Source: Nostoc sp. FACHB-110 (GTDB taxonomy: Bacteria; Cyanobacteriota; Cyanobacteriia; Cyanobacteriales; Nostocaceae). From it: 64,000 nucleotides of DNA. A program made the position numbers and the translations under genes. Of the stretch, positions 1 to 7,142 are shown piece after piece. The stretch is from contig NZ_JACJRU010000008.1 in the NCBI RefSeq assembly GCF_014697425.1, positions 1 through 64,000 of the forward strand. The letters run 5' to 3'. Each line of letters opens with the position of its first letter. Position 1 is the stretch's first letter. Below the pieces are notes generated by a model. That model did not search any database and was not told where the DNA came from. It saw nothing but the letters and a program-made list of their open reading frames with translations.

Positions 1-269
1 AAGGCGATTTTTGTGACTGCTCTTCCTGTGTCTATTTTTAATCTTTGTTTTTCTTTGCCGTTTTCTGGATTTAGCAGTACTATTTCACCATTTTTTTTGC
101 CGGCTGCTAGGGTTTGTCCATCTGCACTGAACGCTATGGTTTCTATTCCTGCTTTTGTTGTCTGAACTGCTGTTTGCTGCGCTACTGTGTATTCTGCTGT
201 GTTTCCCAAATATAGGACTAATATTATCGTGCAGCAAATAAGAATCAAGTATTTAAATTTTTGCTTCAT
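1..269 (-). CDS. Secreted WD40-like repeat protein, N-terminal part (cut by window edge)
   Basis: The frame opens at an ATG (267-269, minus strand) and stays open to the window edge, so only 89 codons are seen. It starts MKQKFKYLILICCTIILVLY, a positively charged start plus a hydrophobic stretch that fits a signal peptide or membrane anchor. Later the stretch IETIAFSADGQTLAAGKKNG looks like a WD40 blade (xxVAFSPDGxxLAxGxxxGxI). A periplasmic or surface beta-propeller is inferred. The rest of the protein, and so its function, lies outside the window. Confidence 0.6.
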   Translation of the reverse strand, partial: MKQKFKYLILICCTIILVLYLGNTAEYTVAQQTAVQTTKAGIETIAFSADGQTLAAGKKNGEIVLLNPENGKEKQRLKIDTGRAVTKIA

Positions 270-545
270 ATTTTATTTGTCTTGCATTTTTGCTGTTTAA
301 CTTATCTCCAACCTACATTTTTGTGCTTTTTTGACTGATCACTCCTCCTTATATTTATTCACCAACAACAGTAAAATCAATTCCAGATTTTATGATTTAG
401 AGTTTTACTTTGATTCTAAAAAATAAAACTTCAAAATCGTAAATTTGCAAAAGATATTCTTCACCCATCAAACAAAACTCCATGAAAATTTCACAGGCGT
501 TTCGGTTTTTCACACCTGTTTACTTCAAAGAGTGGACTTTTTATC

Positions 546-649
546 TATAGCAATCCTATTTGATTTGTGAAAATTAGTGAGATTCATATCCCCGACTTCT
601 GCAAGAAGTTGGGGAGATTGTGCTTCACGAATGATTTAGGATTGCTATA
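546..649. repeat. Miniature inverted-repeat element, 104 bp, TATAGCAATCCT ends
   Basis: Left end TATAGCAATCCT (546-557) is the exact reverse complement of the right end (638-649). The similarity extends to about 26 bp per arm with four mismatches. A second hairpin, CCCCGACTTCT / AGAAGTTGGGG, lies in the middle. There is no coding capacity. This fits a non-autonomous MITE of the kind common in Nostocales; mobility is inferred from structure only. Confidence 0.7.
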
Positions 650-1767
650 TGTAACATTACTTTGCTTGGTTCATGTCTAGAATTTTTCAATGATTATGAC
701 TATTTATTTGAACAGGAAAAATTTTCTGGCACTCATAAAAGTGTCAGATGCTTAACATGAATAACTTAAGACTAGCCATTAATAATAGGGAAATACTTAT
801 AAGTCAAGCTAGTGAATAGCAGCTATAAACTTAGACTGTTGGCATCTTGATAGTAGGCTATTAAATTAGTACATCTGTAGTTTTTATCTCATAAAATAAT
901 CTTGAAAGAAAATTGAAGAGAAGAAATCCACAGACGCTACAGTTTGCTTAAATACATTGTAAGTATACTCTCCATGAATATACGTAAAGATTGGATGAAC
1001 TTTTCCATAATCATAATTAAGTAGATTGACAAAATACAGCTATTAGTATGTTATTGATATTATCTTCTCTATATCAAACAGAGAATTGAAGAATCTTCTG
1101 AATCAATGATTTGGGTAAAAAAGCCAACTATTCATTGTAGACTGCTAAACCTTCTCCTTCAGAGAATCTGCGCGAAGGATTTAGCGGGGGCTATTAAACT
1201 CCTGCAATTCATCCATGAGTAGCACAGAATCTATATCCAAGTCTGGCTCATCTGCAAATATATTCTATTTTAATAAAATGGTAGTCCTGGTCATTACATA
1301 ACAGCATTGTTAGTTAGTATTCACTTTACAACCAACTAGCGATCGCACCTGTCAAGCTGATAAGACAAAAATCAAAAACAAATTTAGTCTAATTATTATA
1401 TTCCAGTAATTATTGAAGATAGTCTGAATTACTGAATAAAACCTTAACCTAAATTTTCCCAAATTTTAAATTCTTCTTTGCTTATTGAGCATCTTTTAAT
1501 AAGAAGATTATGGAAAAACATAAAAGGTCACTAAATCTATCGAGATTAAGATGTAAATATTTGTTGCCAAAAAAGACGAATTTGATTTTTCAAATTCAAG
1601 AATTTAATTCAGAAGCGGGTATGAGGGAAAGTGCAATTTCTCAAGTTAGACATACTCTTAGCCTCAATTACACTTTCTGCCCAGATCAAAGTGTATTTCT
1701 CTTTTAACTATTTCAACTAACTGCCGAAATTTTCGGTGAATTTTCTGGACTGATGTGAGGAGTAAAA
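650..1767. other. AT-rich intergenic region without a supported gene
   Basis: About 1.1 kb lies between the MITE and the hydroxylase gene. It holds a small palindromic element at 1144-1185 (GCTAAA and TTTAGC arms around a GAAGG/CCTTC inner pair) and a HIP1 octamer at 1339-1346. A 65-codon frame at 1510-1707 has no recognisable features and is not called. The promoter of the downstream gene should lie here, but no clear box was identified. Confidence 0.5.
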
Positions 1768-2268
1768 ATGCTTGAGACTATTGCTATTGCGTGGCTATTA
1801 TTATTTTTTGGTGATTTTTTCTCTACATTCATTTACCACATACCTGAACACGTTTTTGGTAGTCTGCATTTAAAAACACACCACTCTTGGAAGAAAGACT
1901 TTCGCCACTATGCTATATTGACTGCTAATTTCCAAGTGTTGCTAGATGGGATTTTAGGAGCTTTACCTTATTTATTGATGGCATTTATATTCTGGTCTTT
2001 CTCTCCAAGTGGTGTAATTTTAGGACTGATACTAGGCCAGTTCCATGTATGGTGGAGACACGTTATTGTTTTGGGTTGGAATACCCCAAAGATAGTAAAT
2101 ATTGTGTGCCAAATTTTATTTATCACTACTCCAGAAAGACATTGGTTACACCACCAAAAAACAAATATGGGTTTTGGTGATATTTTTACTTTCTTTGAAC
2201 AACCTGCACAAACTTGGTTGCGTTGGTTGCGACTTTTAAGGTTACGTCTGCGTTATTCACGTACTTAG
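1768..2268 (+). CDS. Fatty acid hydroxylase / carotenoid hydroxylase superfamily membrane protein
   Basis: A 166-residue integral membrane protein with the spaced histidine clusters of the di-iron hydroxylase superfamily: HIPEH (about residues 24-28), HLKTHH (34-39), HVWWRH (about 93-98) and ERHWLHH (about 122-128). Hydrophobic segments lie between them. Such enzymes hydroxylate lipid, sterol or carotenoid substrates at the membrane; the substrate here is unknown. The start is set by GAGGAG shortly upstream of the ATG. The stop codon lies one base from the right end of an IS605-like element, so the last residues may have been altered by that insertion. Confidence 0.75.
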   Translation: MLETIAIAWLLLFFGDFFSTFIYHIPEHVFGSLHLKTHHSWKKDFRHYAILTANFQVLLDGILGALPYLLMAFIFWSFSPSGVILGLILGQFHVWWRHVIVLGWNTPKIVNIVCQILFITTPERHWLHHQKTNMGFGDIFTFFEQPAQTWLRWLRLLRLRLRYSRT

Positions 2269-2269
2269 G

Positions 2270-3232
2270 TCAACCGCCCCATCCCCTTGTGGATGGGGCT
2301 TGTAACTGACCGAGAGAATCGGTCGAAACATCCGGCATATTGACTGATGCCTGCTCCTCTGTCCCTTGGGTAGAGTAGAGAATGTAGTCATCCCTGATAT
2401 TCTTGGCAGCATTGAGATCCGCGTGTGTCCGATGTCCACAATTTTTGCAATGGAATCTAGACTTGTGACGGTTTGTCCGTCGAATGTGCTTACAAATATT
2501 GCACTTGGCGGACGTGTAACGAGGATCTTGGTGAACTACTCGTTTACCCAATGCTTCTGCTTTGTAACTCAGGAATTGCTCTTGTTGGTAAAAAGCCCAA
2601 CTACCCAACCATTTATTCATTTTCTTGCCTCGTCGCTGTGTGCGAATACTGGACAAGTCCTCTAGTACAAAAACTGCTACTCCTGGTTGGTTGGACAACT
2701 TTTTACTTACACAATGATTCGTATCCTTCATGAACCGCTTCTCACGTCCAGACAAGTTCAGCTCGGAGGAAGCCTCCGCTCTGACTTTGCGCTTAGTGTT
2801 CTTGGTGTAAGTGACAGTTGCTCCACAAAAGTCCCAAGTTTCAAAAACTTCTCTGAAATATTCAGGGACATCAAGAATTAAAGTGACTCGTTTACCAATA
2901 CAACTAAGAGTTAATTGCTTACCTCTTAGCGTCATTGTGCGCTTATCGTACCTTAATCCTGACGTTGGTTTTTTCTTGGGGATGCTTTTAAACTTTGTAG
3001 CTTTGATTGCCTCAAGTGCGTTATCTCGAACTGTCTGTAACAAAGCAGAAGGCACACTGGGAAACTGAACCCTTAGTAGGTGATACAGTTCCTTGTGTGC
3101 CTTGTTTTTGTTGTAGGTACTGTTAGCAATAGACCAGTCAACATGTGCATTAAATATCTCTGCACACTGATTCATTAAAGGGAAAAACCTTTCTGATGGT
3201 AATTCAACTGGGATGCTAACAGTACGTTTCAT
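2270..3232 (-). pseudogene. tnpB: TnpB (IS605 OrfB) with the RuvC-I segment deleted
   Basis: A 320-residue TnpB. It keeps the RuvC-II glutamate (FVLEDLSSIR, about residue 190), the zinc finger (CNICKH...CKNCGH, about 245-268) and the RuvC-III aspartate (HADLNAAKNI, about 271). The G-I-D-x-G motif expected between the N-terminal domain and SGREKRFMKDTNH is absent: the chain goes from TYTKNTK to LSGREKRF with about a dozen odd residues between. Roughly 80 residues are missing compared with my recollection of relatives. A CGGAGG-aag-CCTCCG palindrome (2764-2778) sits at the junction. Nuclease activity is very unlikely; guide-RNA or DNA binding could survive. It starts at an ATG overlapping the stop of the upstream small ORF. 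Confidence 0.75.
2277..2298. repeat. Right-end hairpin of the IS605-like element
   Basis: CCCCATCC (2277-2284) and GGATGGGG (2291-2298) form an 8-bp stem with a 6-nt loop. It overlaps the last codons of tnpB (...STRGWGG). In TnpB systems the guide (omega) RNA scaffold comes from exactly this 3' end, so a residual guide RNA on the minus strand is possible. Confidence 0.6.
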
Positions 3233-3477
3233 TATGCTGTTTGCCTTTGCTCAAACTGCTTAAATATTGCCAGTTTTTGCAACTGAGGAGTTATTACAGA
3301 AATAGCATTGACTGGTATGCTTGCTGACTGCAAAATACCTATGGTTTCAAGTAATTCATTGTATGAATGACATACCTTAACCAAGTAAACTAGATTGGTC
3401 TGTTTTGGGTTTCTAGGATTATTTTCGCGTTGGAAATCATGCCTGACCACGTTCATGTATTCGTACAGGCAGATCAC
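3232..3477 (-). CDS. Small unknown protein translationally coupled to tnpB
   Basis: The frame encodes up to 81 residues and ends YLVKVCHSYNELLETIGILQ and on to FKQFEQRQTA. Its stop codon overlaps the tnpB start (TAATG), a layout that favours coupled translation. The first about 18 codons run antisense to the tnpA remnant, so the true start is probably internal or the frame is a chimera created by the rearrangement that removed the tnpA N-terminus. I do not recognise the family. Confidence 0.35.
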   Translation of the reverse strand: MICLYEYMNVVRHDFQRENNPRNPKQTNLVYLVKVCHSYNELLETIGILQSASIPVNAISVITPQLQKLAIFKQFEQRQTA

Positions 3478-3699
3478 ACAACTGCACCAGTAGAAATTGC
3501 TAAAACCATGAAATCAATTTCTGCTGTGCATATATTTAATACATTCAAAGACCTGAAAAAACGTCGTTTTTGGGGTTCTGCGATGTGGAGTGATGGCACG
3601 TTTTACTCATCTGTTGCTGGAGTCTCGGAAGAAGCAGTGAAGCGGTACATCGAAACTCAAAAACAGCGAGGTGATGCGTCTACCCAGAAACATAAGTAA
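3430..3699 (+). pseudogene. tnpA: IS200/IS605 TnpA (Y1 HUH transposase), C-terminal fragment
   Basis: The protein begins LEIMPDHVHVFV, which is the HUH histidine pair of Y1 transposases. It ends SSVAGVSEEAVKRYIETQ, the helix carrying the catalytic tyrosine (RYIE). The roughly 45-60 N-terminal residues normal for the family (about 130-150 residues) are missing: upstream the same frame reads unrelated sequence, and only a TTG is available as start. The fragment cannot make a complete single-strand transposase. Confidence 0.75.
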
Positions 3700-3760
3700 C
3701 TCATTGAGAAAAAAACGAACTATGTTAAGAAAAGTTAATTAACCTAAAACCCTTTTCCCT

Positions 3761-3788
3761 CCTGCCTTCTGCCTCCTGCCTGCTGCCT
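3761..3788. repeat. Heptameric tandem repeat (four units of NCTGCCT)
   Basis: Four consecutive 7-mers differ only at the first base (cctgcct, tctgcct, cctgcct, gctgcct). Short tandem heptamers (STRR) are a known hallmark of heterocystous cyanobacterial genomes. Confidence 0.7.
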
Positions 3789-3830
3789 TTTCCCAGCTAT
3801 AAATATTTACGCTGCTCTACTTATTGCTAA

Positions 3831-3884
3831 TTAAGGGGGTATCGTTAGCGAAGCGGTAGCGAGGAACGAGCTTCACCCCCTTAA
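3831..3884. repeat. Palindromic repeat with 10-bp perfect arms
   Basis: TTAAGGGGGT (3831-3840) and ACCCCCTTAA (3875-3884) pair perfectly around a 34-nt GC-rich core containing GCGAAGCGG. The base composition differs sharply from the AT-rich flanks, which suggests an inserted repeat unit like those in the neighbouring tnpB. Confidence 0.6.
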
Positions 3885-4014
3885 TTCACGCCGCGCTTAC
3901 ATCTCCACCCACAAGGGGATGGGGTTTTACGCGCGATCAATAAATTTTATCAGAATTGCCTCCTCTCTAGGGAGGCATAAATTTAATTTCTGTGAATTTT
4001 CAATTAATCAAAGA

Positions 4015-4062
4015 TTATAGTTTTCTCTGTTTAATAGGTTGAGCCGGATTACCTGCATAATT
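4015..4062 (-). pseudogene. 3' remnant of the wcaF-type acetyltransferase
   Basis: On the minus strand a short frame reads NYAGNPAQPIKQRKL followed by TAA (4015-4017). This is the typical C-terminus of left-handed beta-helix acetyltransferases of the WcaF/maltose acetyltransferase type. The matching N-terminal part lies at 5665-5947 on the same strand, separated by the TnpB element. About 65 central residues are missing, including the region of the catalytic histidine. Confidence 0.6.
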
Positions 4063-4228
4063 GACATCCTCCCACCGCTAACCCTTCGGGTGTAGCGGGG
4101 GATTCCCAAACCTCACGATTCGGGTTTCTGTTTCCTTCCCTTACGGGTTTTTCGCAACTGCCCTTTAGACTTATGCCTATCAGGTCTTATGTTCGCTCCA
4201 CAGACTGTAACGGTGTGTCCCACCGCCA

Positions 4229-4272
4229 CGCCAGTTGCCTCAAGTCGGGAAACCCGCCCACGGCACTGGCTC
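4229..4272. repeat. Palindromic repeat copy A inside tnpB (encodes GRVSRLEATG)
   Basis: The core TCGGGAAACCCG and the CGCCAGT...ACTGGC outer arms match copy B at 4532-4574. Both are read in the same frame of tnpB and give the same peptide, so the repeat is tolerated as a protein insertion after RuvC-III. Confidence 0.65.
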
Positions 4273-4531
4273 AAAATATTTCGACTGGCGTTGATGTCTC
4301 GGTCGTGGTGTGTTTCGCAGTTGGGACAGTCCCACTCCCTAACATTCAACGGCAGTTTATCAACAATATGTCCGCAGTTGCCACAGCGTTTAGAACTGGG
4401 AAACCATCGGTCAATTTTTACCAAGGTTCGACCATACCATTTGGCTTTGTATTCCAGTTGTCTCACCAACTCACCCCACGCAGCATCACTGATGGCACGA
4501 GCAAGTTTGTGATTCTTGACCCTTACGGGTT

Positions 4532-4574
4532 CGCCAGTCGCTTCAAGTCGGGAAACCCGCCCAACGCGCTGGCT
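4532..4574. repeat. Palindromic repeat copy B inside tnpB (encodes GRVSRLEATG)
   Basis: Nearly the same sequence as copy A, 300 bp away, again in frame. It sits between RuvC-II and the conserved helix preceding the zinc finger. The arms CGCCAG and CTGGC(T) flank a TCGGGAAACCCG centre. Confidence 0.65.
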
Positions 4575-4876
4575 CACCATATTCTTAACTGCCAAATCCT
4601 CCACCACTATCGTTTGGTTTTCACGAATCAGTCGAGTTGTCAGTTTGTGCAGATGGTCAATTCTTGTGTCAGAGATTTTGGCTTGAAGGCGGGCAACTTT
4701 GAGTCTTGCTTTGTCTCGATTACGAGAAGCTTTCTGTTTCCGACTCAAAGACTTTTGGGCTTTCCTCAACTTTTGATAGTGCTTGTCAAACGCTTTGGGA
4801 TTAGCAATCTTTTCACCCGTACTCAGGGTAACGAGACTGCTAATCCCGACATCCAATCCGACAGCACTGTCAACGG

Positions 4877-4914
4877 TTCGGCTACGCTCACCGTTGACCC
4901 TGAGCGTAGCCGAA
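4877..4914. repeat. Palindromic repeat with 14-bp perfect arms inside tnpB
   Basis: TTCGGCTACGCTCA (4877-4890) pairs perfectly with TGAGCGTAGCCGAA (4901-4914) around a 10-nt loop. It falls in frame immediately upstream of the RuvC-I motif. The TCGGCTACGCTCA core is a repeat type I associate with Nostoc genomes. Confidence 0.75.
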
Positions 4915-5547
4915 GGGTCAACTGGTTGCAAAGTTTCGTCAGTCGGATCATTAATCCGCAAACTGACAAACCATCGTCCAGAAGGTTCAAGCCTAACTGT
5001 GATGGTACTAGGTTCACACCCCTTTGGAAGTTGCCTAGACCATTTAATAGGCAATGGTTCAGAACACTTAGCCAAATAGACTTGTCCATCCTTCCACCGG
5101 AAAGCAGACTTGGTAAACTCTGCACTACCACCGCTACGTTTCTTTTTAAAGTTGGGATATTTAGCCCTACCTGCAAAGAAATTAGTGAAAGCAGTTTGCA
5201 GATGTCGCAAGCCTTGTTGCAGTGGTACACAGCTAACCTCATTCAAAAACTGGAGGTCATCAAGTTTCTTCCACTGCGTCAACATGGTGGAGGTTTGAGC
5301 GTAATCTACTCGCTCTTGCTTCTGCTACCAAGCCTCAGTTCTCGCCGCCAAAGCTTTGTTGAATACCAACCGCACACACCCAATTGTCCGGCGCAATATC
5401 TGTTCTTGCTCGGTGGTTGGGTAAAAACGGTAGCGGCAGGCTTTTTCCATGCTTCACATTTTACCATTAAATCTGTGAAATACATAAAACCCGCTATGTA
5501 CCAAAGTTTATTTACTCACTCGCGGTCACTGAGCTTTGTCGAAGTGT

Positions 5548-5600
5548 CGCTCACCCCGTCGTCTGTTGCTGCTCCGCAACAACTCGACTCAGGGGTGAAT
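5548..5600. repeat. GC-rich nested palindrome upstream of tnpB
   Basis: TCACCCC and GGGGTGA arms enclose an inner GTTGC-tgctcc-GCAAC hairpin. Its composition is unlike the surroundings and resembles the repeats inside the neighbouring tnpB. It may be part of the element left end or an independent repeat inserted there. Confidence 0.5.
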
Positions 5601-5664
5601 CTCCTCGCTCGTCCCCATTCCTCTCACCGCCAAGCTGACGCTGTGGCGGTAGTCTCCTGGGGGT

Positions 5665-5947
5665 GCCAGATGATTACAGGAGCGAGGTTATCTATCCAAG
5701 CATCTTCTCCTAGCCAAACATAATCACCTATAATTAATCTCCAAGGAAACTTAATGCGGACTCCTGGCTTTATACGTACACCTTGACCAATTTGCGCTCC
5801 AAAGCGGCGAAGTATCCAAATTTTAAAAGCTGATATAGTCAGCCAGCGGTTTTGTACTAAAGGTGAGCCTAAGAAGTACCAGAAAACTTGTTTCCATAAA
5901 GATGCACCAGGAGTATAAGTACCAAGAGTATAGTTATTTAACCGCAT
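5665..5947 (-). pseudogene. WcaF-type polysaccharide O-acetyltransferase, 5' part (disrupted)
   Basis: The N-terminal about 94 residues match colanic-acid-type acetyltransferases: LGTYTPGAS, WYFLGSPLVQN, then hexapeptide repeats through GDYVWLGEDAWIDNLAPVII. After this the reading turns into repeat-derived WHPQETTATASAWR and stops at 5624. The catalytic histidine region and the rest of the beta-helix are lost; the last 15 codons survive at 4015-4062. The start is 23 bp downstream of the ydcF-like gene, so the two were probably one operon. The intact enzyme would have acetylated an exopolysaccharide sugar. Confidence 0.75.
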
Positions 5948-5970
5948 ATATCAACTAAATAAACAGTTAA

Positions 5971-6549
5971 TTAAATACTTGCACCTGTATAACCTGTGAA
6001 TACCCATAAAATAGAGCGTGCAATATCACGAAGAATGCTTAAAACCGATTCTTTCGCCTGGTCTGATGGTACAGCTAGCGAGGTAAAAGCAATTCCTTGA
6101 CTACCAAGAACTATAGTAGCGATCGCCCTAGCTCTGGGAATATGTTCTTGAGATGTAATTAAATAAATATGCTGGATTTTACGATGTTTGAAGTCTGATA
6201 CTAAGGTCGTGAAGTTAGTGACTGTATCAACAGCACGATAGTCAAGATGAAGTCGCCTATCAGGTATACCAGAAGCACGAAAAATTTGACGTGTTCTGAT
6301 AGGGGTAAGACCAGAGGAAACCCAAATTTCTAGAGACGGATACCAGCGGGCAAATTCTGCGGTAAATGTTTCTCTTTCTCCTAATGCAGTACCACCAAGC
6401 ATAAGAATAGCTTGGGGTTGAGGTGCTTGATGAAATGCGATCGCTAAACGTATAGGAATAAAAAGTACTAGGGTAAGGAAAAAAGTTATTGCAGCCAAAA
6501 TCAAATATTTCTTGAGTTGGCGTGTAGATAGTTTTACCCAGATTCCCAT
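5971..6549 (-). CDS. YdcF/ElyC (DUF218) family membrane-anchored protein
   Basis: A 192-residue protein with one N-terminal membrane segment (about residues 14-36), then the DUF218 pattern: AILMLGGTALGERE, YPSLEIWVSSG, DYRAVDTVTNF and IYLITSQEHIPRA. Family members such as SanA, ElyC and YdcF act at the envelope and affect peptidoglycan or polysaccharide metabolism, but the reaction is not established. The short spacing to the broken wcaF gene suggests a former polysaccharide-modification operon. Confidence 0.75.
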   Translation of the reverse strand: MGIWVKLSTRQLKKYLILAAITFFLTLVLFIPIRLAIAFHQAPQPQAILMLGGTALGERETFTAEFARWYPSLEIWVSSGLTPIRTRQIFRASGIPDRRLHLDYRAVDTVTNFTTLVSDFKHRKIQHIYLITSQEHIPRARAIATIVLGSQGIAFTSLAVPSDQAKESVLSILRDIARSILWVFTGYTGASI

Positions 6550-7142
6550 CGATTTAACATAGGTTTTTCATAAAGAAGTTTACCATCATCTTGATGAGCA
6601 ACGGTATAAAATCTATGGAATTAGATACAACAAAGCTAAAAAATTCATTGATTGATCACCATAAACTGAAACTTTATAATTCGTCTGAATACTTACCAGT
6701 TTTAGCTTTTAGGATTTATTGCTGTAGCTAAAGTCACGTAGATTTACCAGCATTCGATTTTATGGTATATGAATTTATGGTAAATTTACCCAGGCGGAAT
6801 TTAAAATCTTCATGTTTATTGGGGAGGTAACAGTAATGACTGTTCACGGCATCTTTTTGATTTGAGCGATCGCATTCAAAACCAATGCCATCAAACCTAA
6901 GTTTTTCATCGATTTAACTTAGTGTTAGCCGCAAGTTTAATATTTCGGCATAAGTTTATTCTGCCAGTAAGATTTAAATCTTACTTGAATCTTACTCGAA
7001 AGAATTATTTGTCAAAAGTCTGCCAAAGAGTGGTACTTTTGTACGAAATCATGTTTTTTGTGTGCATCCCTAAATAGTTCTAAACCATCTGATTTATCAG
7101 ATAGAAGTGTGTTTCCTTGATGACAATAGGCTGAGAGGTTCT
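6550..7142. other. Intergenic region upstream of the secreted DUF4082 gene
   Basis: It contains a perfect 18-nt palindrome centred on GATTTAAATC (6967-6984) and a LexA-like box at 7032-7045. A nine-codon frame (MTVHGIFLI, 6836-6865) lies behind a strong GGGGAGG. The peptide is too short to call as a gene, but its Shine-Dalgarno site is better than most here, so a leader peptide is possible. Confidence 0.4.
7032..7045. promoter_or_regulatory. LexA-like operator candidate
   Basis: GGTACTTTTGTACG matches 12 of 14 positions of the cyanobacterial LexA consensus as I recall it (AGTACWNWTGTACT); only the outermost bases differ. It lies about 100 bp upstream of the ATG at 7143, where a promoter would be expected. 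The call rests on the match alone. Confidence 0.4.

Larger units (their letters stand above)
2270..3924 (-). mobile_element. Decayed IS605-family element (divergent tnpA and tnpB remnants)
   Basis: Two related hairpin ends bracket the element. CCCCATCC/GGATGGGG at 2277-2298 overlaps the 3' end of tnpB. CCACCC with GGGGATGGGG at 3905-3924 is the same CCCCATCCCCTTGTGG motif in opposite orientation. Inside are a minus-strand tnpB lacking its RuvC-I region and a plus-strand tnpA missing its N-terminus, the divergent order usual for IS605. Subterminal hairpins instead of inverted-repeat ends are characteristic of this superfamily. The 3831-3884 palindrome and the 7-bp repeats lie within the left part. 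The outer limits are estimates. Confidence 0.6.
4113..5450 (-). pseudogene. tnpB: TnpB transposon endonuclease gene with an in-frame amber stop
   Basis: Read through, the gene has 445 codons starting MEKACRYRFYPTTEQEQILR at 5450. Codon 42 is TAG (5325-5327) in the context EAW-stop-QKQERV, where a tyrosine would be usual. From the next ATG (5285) 390 codons are open and retain RuvC-I (GLDVGISS), RuvC-II (VEDLAVKNM), the zinc finger (CGNCG...CPNC) and RuvC-III (HDRDINASRNI). Three palindromic repeats are inserted in frame: the RVNGERSRTVDS segment just before RuvC-I, and two segments reading GRVSRLEATG. It is probably non-functional unless the stop is suppressed or the internal start gives activity. 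Confidence 0.8.
4063..5664 (-). mobile_element. TnpB-only (IS1341-like) element inserted in wcaF
   Basis: The segment between the two wcaF fragments has a single tnpB (amber-interrupted). The 3' end (4070-4110) contains a hairpin around ACCCGAAGGGT-type sequence, as expected for the right end and omega-RNA scaffold. The left end beyond 5450 is overlain by GC-rich palindromes (5548-5600 and around 5630-5650). No tnpA is present, so movement would need one in trans. The boundaries are inferred from where the acetyltransferase reading breaks off. Confidence 0.6.

Noticed and set aside
1510..1707. 65-codon frame upstream of the hydroxylase gene
   Set aside because: No recognisable motif, no good ribosome site and unusual composition (several Arg/Lys runs then a random tail); it reads like chance.
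4173..5723. 516-codon plus-strand frame across the TnpB element
   Set aside because: Antisense to a clear TnpB with intact catalytic motifs; its translation has no recognisable features.
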